From Pleodorina starrii (lineage: Eukaryota > Chlorophyta > Chlorophyceae > Chlamydomonadales > Volvocaceae), in NCBI GenBank assembly GCA_030267565.1, contig BRXU01000048.1, positions 1 to 64,000 of the forward strand: 64,000 bases of DNA, read 5' to 3'. The notes below the pieces were generated by a model that saw only the letters and a program-made list of their open reading frames with translations, was not told the origin of the DNA and searched no databases. A program made the translations under genes and the position numbers. Shown in pieces: positions 60,174-64,000 of the stretch; the first letter of the stretch is position 1; every line of letters begins with the position of its first letter.

Positions 60174-60626
60174 CTAATTACATTCAAGGGTGTCCTGCAG
60201 CCGTAATTCGGGTATAGGGCGACACTGCCTCTCTCCATATCGCACTCGCTCCTCAACGACCGCTAGGATGGGGTGCTGCGGCCCCACCCTGTCCCAGCCG
60301 TGCCGGGAGGTCTCCTGCGTCGGCCATTCACCCGCAGGGGCGTTCAGTGCGGGTACCTCCTGCTGTGTCGCCCCTCCCTCCCGGGCGAAGAAGTCGGTGA
60401 TGGCCCGCTGGCGCGGTCCCTGTCGCTGGGGCTGCACCTGTTGCTGCTGCTGCTGGGGCTGCACCTGTTGTTGCTGCTGCTGCTGCCTTGTGTGTATATC
60501 ACCAAAGAAGGCCCATGGGTGGATGTCAGGGAAGGCCCCGCATTCATCCGAGATACTACACCTTGCCACATCATCATCTACACCCAGGATTCCTGACCCC
60601 ACGAGGAAGGCGTCTTTGCCGCCCAT
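60174..60626 (-). CDS. Small polyQ protein with PIP-box-like motif
   Basis: A 150-residue ORF from an ATG at 60626. The open frame extends further upstream only with a GTG. After an acidic N-terminal part (LGVDDDVARCSISDE) come two polyglutamine runs separated by VQP, then QRAITDFFAREGG. QRAITDFF fits the PCNA-interaction consensus Q-x-x-[ILM]-x-x-[FY]-[FY]. Similar motifs occur in replication proteins and in some mobile-element proteins. The rest has no recognised domain. TGTAA overlaps the stop codon and a TATATATA lies just upstream, so a short gene is plausible. A fragment of a larger mobile-element gene is equally possible, given the SINE cluster next to it. Confidence 0.4.
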   Translation of the reverse strand: MGGKDAFLVGSGILGVDDDVARCSISDECGAFPDIHPWAFFGDIHTRQQQQQQQVQPQQQQQQVQPQRQGPRQRAITDFFAREGGATQQEVPALNAPAGEWPTQETSRHGWDRVGPQHPILAVVEERVRYGERQCRPIPELRLQDTLECN

Positions 60627-60661
60627 TCTCCACCCATCGCCCACATTGCATGCCGCCCGTC

Positions 60662-60671
60662 TATATATACC
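60662..60671 (-). promoter_or_regulatory. Candidate TATA box
   Basis: TATATATAG on the minus strand, about 36-45 nt upstream of the ATG at 60626. If functional, transcription would start only a few nucleotides before the start codon. Confidence 0.3.
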
Positions 60672-60793
60672 AGCTTGTATAGATGTATACACGCCATACA
60701 CCCATATGTCATCCCAAGTTTTCTGGGATTTTAATCAATTACCCTACGCTATCAGGTAGCACAGTCTGAGCATTTGCCCTAGCGTCCATATAA

Positions 60794-61125
60794 TGTATCC
60801 ACCTTTCAGCAAAGGCCCAATCGGAAGGTCCCCAAGTCAGTAGACACCTCCGATACTACTCAGCTCAATATTACAATCATCCTCCTTCGCTCAGGTGGGA
60901 CACCTCCTCGCGTCCTACGGCCCAGGGTGCTGACACCTCCCAGGCTTAGACCAGACGTCACACTGTAGTCGGATGGATTCCAACATGTGCCGCCTGGTGG
61001 TGTGACCTGCAACCTGGTGGTGTGACCTGCAACCTGCAGACAACCTCCCGCCTCCCACAGAGGGGAGAGGGGGATTCGAGCACGTGCGGGTTTCCAGAAA
61101 ACCAGCACATGTAACATACCTCACG
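60794..61125 (-). mobile_element. SINE-like element, single 71-bp tRNA-like unit
   Basis: On the minus strand the element begins with a block containing CACGTGCTCGAATCCCCC. It passes one tRNA-like unit (about 60944-61010; TTCGAAT-type arm degraded to TTGGAAT), then a body with ATTGTAATATTGAGCTGAGT. It ends in the tail CCGATTGGGCC...GAAAGGTGGATAC (60794-60827). A second, expanded copy lies at 61690-62222. Confidence 0.6.
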
Positions 61126-61408
61126 TTGTATCCACCTTTCAGAAAAGGCCCAATCGGAAGATTCCCAGCTAGTTGACGCTTTGGATACTACACCGTATTG
61201 GATACTACACCAGCTTACTACACCGTACGGTGCAGGTCAGTACCATCAAAATACCTAAGGCCTTCTCCCTAAATCAAAGGGGCCTTACCACCCTTGGAAG
61301 CCCACTCCTCGGGAAAGCATGGTCTTAGATTAGGACGACCGAGCAAGTGGTCGAACCTTGGACCTGAACCTTAGGAAAGTTCCGCTCTATCCACTGAGCT
61401 ACACGGCC
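61096..61408 (-). mobile_element. tRNA-Arg-headed SINE-like element, copy 1
   Basis: A tRNA-like head (61408-61336) is followed, without a T-run terminator, by a body of about 240 bp that is repeated almost unchanged at 63400-63690. The 3' part has CCGATTGGGCC...GAAAGGTGGATAC, shared with the neighbouring 71-bp-unit family, and ends near TGTGCTGG. A tRNA head with A/B boxes and an unrelated body is the SINE structure. Confidence 0.65.
61336..61408 (-). tRNA. tRNA-Arg(CCU)-like sequence with T-stem mismatch
   Basis: The 73 nt fold as a cloverleaf: D arm GCTCAGTGGATAGAGC, anticodon arm GAACT-TTCCTAA-GGTTC with anticodon CCT, T arm CAAGG-TTCGACC-ACTTG. The T stem has one G-A mismatch, and acceptor pair 6-67 is T-T. 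No T-run terminator follows. It is more likely the head of a SINE or a pseudogene than a working tRNA gene. Confidence 0.5.
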
Positions 61409-61519
61409 GAAGACGGTGCCAGGTTGGCAACATAACAGTTACAGTATGCCTGGTCTGATCACCCCTCTTTGGACTTCGGTCGTTCCCTGGCAGGCACACC
61501 AAACATGCAAAGGCGCTTG

Positions 61520-61680
61520 CATTTCGTCGTCGGACGGATTCGAACCTGCCCGGCCTGATGGTGGGGCCTGTAACCTCCCATAAAATAGCTAACATCCGCC
61601 CGCCTCCCAAAGAGGGGAGAGGGGGCTTCGACTATGTGCGGTTTGCCGGTAACCTAGCACATGTTACACATCACATGTTG
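61520..61680 (-). mobile_element. Partial SINE-like copy
   Basis: Shares the TCGGACGGATTCGAACC unit and the CGCCTCCC-AGAGGGGAGAGGGGG block with the elements on either side. It is diverged and shortened, with an insertion of unrelated bases between the two blocks. Confidence 0.5.
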
Positions 61681-61689
61681 AATCAATCA

Positions 61690-62222
61690 GTAGACACCAC
61701 GGATACTACTCAGCTCAATATTACAATCATCCTCCCTCGCTCAGGTGGGGCATCTCCTCACGCCCGACGGTCCAGGGTGGTGTCACTACCCAGGCTTAGA
61801 CCAGACATCACACCGTAGTCGGACGGATTCGAACCCGCGCGGCCTGGGTGCCGTCACCACCCAGGCTTAGACCAGACGTCACACCGTAGTCGGACGGATT
61901 CGAACCCGCGCGGCCTGGGTGCTGACACCTCCCAGGCTTAGACCAGACATCACACCGTAGTCGGACGGATTCGAACCCGCGCGGCCTGGGTGCTGTCACC
62001 ACCCAGGCTTAGACCAGACGTCACAACGTAATCGGACGGATTCGAACTCGCGCGGCCTGGGTGCTGTCACCACCTAGGCTTAGACCAGACGTCACACCGT
62101 AGACGGACGGATTCGAACATGTGCCGCTTGGTGGTGGGACCTGCAGCCTACCATCAACCTGCAGACAACCTCCCGCCTCCCACAGAGGGGAGAGGGGGAT
62201 TCGAGCACGTGCGGGTTTCCAA
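61690..62222 (-). mobile_element. SINE-like element with tandemly expanded unit
   Basis: This has the same plan as 60794-61125: GAGGGGGATTCGAGCACGTG block at one end and CAATATTACAATCATCCTCC body at the other. Here the tRNA-like unit is present five times instead of once (61792-62146). Confidence 0.6.
61792..62146 (-). repeat. 71-bp tandem repeat of a tRNA-like unit
   Basis: Units start at 61792, 61863, 61934, 62005 and 62076, an exact 71-bp ladder; the fifth diverges after about 45 bp. On the minus strand each of the first four contains GGTTCGAATCC or a one-base variant of it (a B-box), a TGGTCTAAGCCTGG stretch resembling an A-box of Leu/Ser tRNAs, and between them GGGTG-GTGACAG-CACCC, a 5-bp stem with 7-nt loop. 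No matching acceptor stem is found, so these are tRNA-related rather than tRNA genes. Confidence 0.8.
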
Positions 62223-63357
62223 ACAAGGGGTTGGTGTCGGCTTCCTTGAAGCCGGAAAAAGGGCGGGGCCCCGTTCAATCCGTACGGGTTAAGTTGAGTG
62301 CTAGGGCGAAAGTGTGGACAGTCCTGCTGATATATAGCCAGAGCTTTATCCCCGAAATGCCTGCTTGCGGAGTCGTCAGCAAGGCCTGCCGGCGCCGCAC
62401 GAATCACGTCATTCCGCCGGGTGCATGAGCGCATCGATCGAAATACGGCATCATTTCCAAAGCGAGCGGCGAGGGCGTCAAGTGTGAGAGTGTCCTAACA
62501 GTCCTGCTGATAGGCAGCCAGAGCTTTATATCCGAAATGCCTGCGGCTTGAGCAATCCACCCCATGTTCAGCATCGCGCTCCGTCTCGGCACAGTGCAAC
62601 TCTTCCCGCGAGCGCATTGGCTTAAGGAACATGACAGTAGACGTGGAGTGTATCATTCACATATCACGCAGGCTGAATTGCCAATAGAAGGACAGCGGAA
62701 CTGTTTGCGAGGGTCGCGACGACGTGCAGTTGCCGACGAGAGTGCACAGGCTTCGCTACCGAAGTATCCGCCGTATGGTAGAGCAGGCTTGACAACATTA
62801 ACATTAGGACAGGACTGTAGAAGCCCCCTAGGTTGCCGACTGGACTTGTCGGGCGGCCCGCAGAAGAGCGCCGCATCGTGCGTGCATTGGCGGCTTGGCG
62901 TCCAACAACCAACAGTTTGCCCCTCATGGTTTGCTCCTTGCAACCTTTGTAATAGAAATGTGCTTCAAGTCGGTCGGACCGGCAAGCAGAGCTGCTGTGG
63001 TGTGGTCGCGGGAAGAATGTATGTTCGCAATGCAAACATAGTTGGTTGCTTGCCGAAACGAAGATTCTTTTCACGCCGTCATGTCAGAATTCCACTGTAA
63101 GGAACGATGAATCTTCTGGAAGTAATTATAGGCCGAGAGGTGTTGGTTTGACCTCGGCCTCGGTCCATGGAGACTGCCAAACTGGCTTTTACTCATACGA
63201 GGTTGGGTTCCAATAATAAATTTACCGTGCAATAAAGAATGTAATCTATTACTTATGCAGACTTTCCGTTGGCCGAAAGTCTGAACTTGTCCAATTACTT
63301 CCACTTCCGTCCACCGTCCCACGTCCCACGGGCACACGGACATGGGCAATCCTACAG
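62223..63357. other. No recognised gene
   Basis: About 1.1 kb with balanced composition. It contains the 180-bp-spaced direct repeat listed separately. A plus frame (62564-63100) has no features, and its composition does not argue for coding. Confidence 0.5.
62318..62544 (+). repeat. Direct repeat of about 47 bp, 180 bp apart
   Basis: A segment with ACAGTCCTGCTGATA, GCCAGAGCTTTAT and CCGAAATGCCTGC occurs at 62318-62364 and again at 62498-62544 with a few differences. The unrelated-looking DNA between them also shares GTGTG-type starts, so this may be two diverged copies of a 180-bp unit. Confidence 0.75.
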
Positions 63358-63397
63358 GGCGGGGCCCCCCTGGGCGCTTCGCGCTGGGGCCCCGCCC
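63358..63397. repeat. GC-rich hairpin at a SINE junction
   Basis: GGGCGGGGCCCC and GGGGCCCCGCCC form a 12-bp perfect stem around a loop that itself contains GGGCGCTTCGCGC. The hairpin ends a few bases before the 3' end of SINE copy 2. Confidence 0.85.
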
Positions 63398-63399
63398 AA

Positions 63400-63690
63400 A
63401 AACCAGCACATGTAACATACCACACGTTGTATCCACCTTTCAGAAAAGGCCCAATCGGAAGATTCCCAGCTAGTTGACACTTTGGATACTACCCAGCCTA
63501 CTACACCGTACGGTGCAGGTCAGTACCATCAAAATACCTAAGGCCTTCTCCCTACATCAAGAGGCCTTACCACCCTTGAAAACCCACTCCTAGGGAAAGC
63601 ATGGTCTAAGTATAGGACGACCGAGCAAGGGGTCGAACCTTGGACCTGAACCTTAGGAAAGTTCCGCTCTATCCACTGAGCTACACGGCC
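63400..63690 (-). mobile_element. tRNA-Arg-headed SINE-like element, copy 2
   Basis: Near-identical to 61096-61408 over its length, apart from an internal 20-25 bp difference around the GTACGGTGTAGTA segment and scattered substitutions. The head has the intact T arm. The shared tail lies at 63429-63461. Confidence 0.65.
63618..63690 (-). tRNA. tRNA-Arg(CCU), well-folded copy
   Basis: 73 nt with acceptor GGCCGTG/CTCGGTC (one G-T, one T-T), D arm GCTCAGTGGATAGAGC, anticodon arm GAACT-TTCCTAA-GGTTC with anticodon CCT (reads AGG, Arg), a 5-nt variable loop and a perfect T arm CAAGG-TTCGACC-CCTTG. No T-run follows the 3' end and the same body as copy 1 does. It is therefore either a true gene with a repeat attached or, more likely, the conserved head of a SINE. 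Confidence 0.6.
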
Positions 63691-64000
63691 GAAGAAGGTG
63701 ACCTGAAAACAGGATTGCTGCTTAGCAACCAAGCACCCAAGCCTACAGACAGCAGGCATGTTCGTGCTGTCTGGCCTGGGGTTACACTTCTCTTTGTCAA
63801 GGTCGTTTCCGCTGCAACATGTGGCCAGCTGTCCCACCTCTACCGTAATCGGAATGATGACGGTGGGTGGGGACACAAATGGTGGGTGTGCAATCCAGCA
63901 GGAGGGAACCCCCTGAAGGCACTTCACACCTGGGGCTCCACCCCCAGAGAGACCAGATCTGAGACTTCTCCCCGGGTTCACTGGTTCCAGCCGTGTCGAT
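63691..64000. other. No recognised gene at window end
   Basis: About 310 bp of mixed sequence with no repeat or frame that I can assign. Confidence 0.5.

Noticed and set aside
62564..63100. A 178-residue plus frame as a gene
   Set aside because: It has no domain, no low-complexity or codon signal typical of the real gene nearby, and it lies in repeat-rich DNA.

Overview
The window looks like a nuclear segment of a chlamydomonadalean (volvocine) green alga. The grounds are GC-rich sequence with Ala/Gly-rich low-complexity coding, many short GT-AG introns with GTGAGT/GTGCGT-type donors, TTTTAGGG telomere-type motifs, TGTAA polyadenylation-type signals, a tyrosine-recombinase fragment of a kind seen in these algae, and a multidomain response-regulator/nucleotide-cyclase gene. 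Species cannot be fixed from the sequence alone.

Layout. Positions 1-33226 (52% of the window) are short-period satellite DNA: a degenerate mosaic (1-1833), a TATGGAA heptamer array (1834-8099), an 85-bp unique spacer, then about 25 kb of GGACTGT heptamers. Inside and after these come an 8-mer block (GGAACTGT, 64 copies), 11-mers (GGAACTGCTGT) and 19-mers (11+8). All units share a TGGA core and differ by short additions. None of the very long reading frames across this DNA is a gene. Positions 33227-41216 hold mobile-element remnants: a 2.2-kb segment bounded by about 79-bp inverted repeats, a GC-rich minisatellite, and a tyrosine-recombinase N-terminal fragment. The rest is simple repeats and unassigned DNA with one or two doubtful ORFs.

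Positions 41217-58160 (minus strand) are one gene. I joined 17 exons by hand; every junction is GT-AG and in phase, giving about 3,239 residues. The protein has an Ala/Pro-rich N-terminal region with a probable membrane segment, a complete phospho-receiver (REC) domain, a complete class III cyclase domain with guanylyl-cyclase-type substrate residues (Glu1115, Cys1183), and a low-complexity tail of almost 2,000 residues dotted with R-x-S-[LV]-[DE] motifs. It should turn a phosphorelay signal from a separate histidine kinase into cGMP. Its introns carry an array of TGACGTCA palindromes, two E2F-type palindromes, inverted telomere-like repeats, a long hairpin and a motif shared by four introns.

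Positions 58161-64000 are intergenic DNA with a short polyQ ORF containing a PIP-box-like motif (60174-60626, minus) and a cluster of tRNA-headed SINE-like elements. Two have tRNA-Arg(CCU)-like heads. Another family contains a 71-bp tRNA-like unit that is tandemly amplified in one copy. The two families share a 3' tail.
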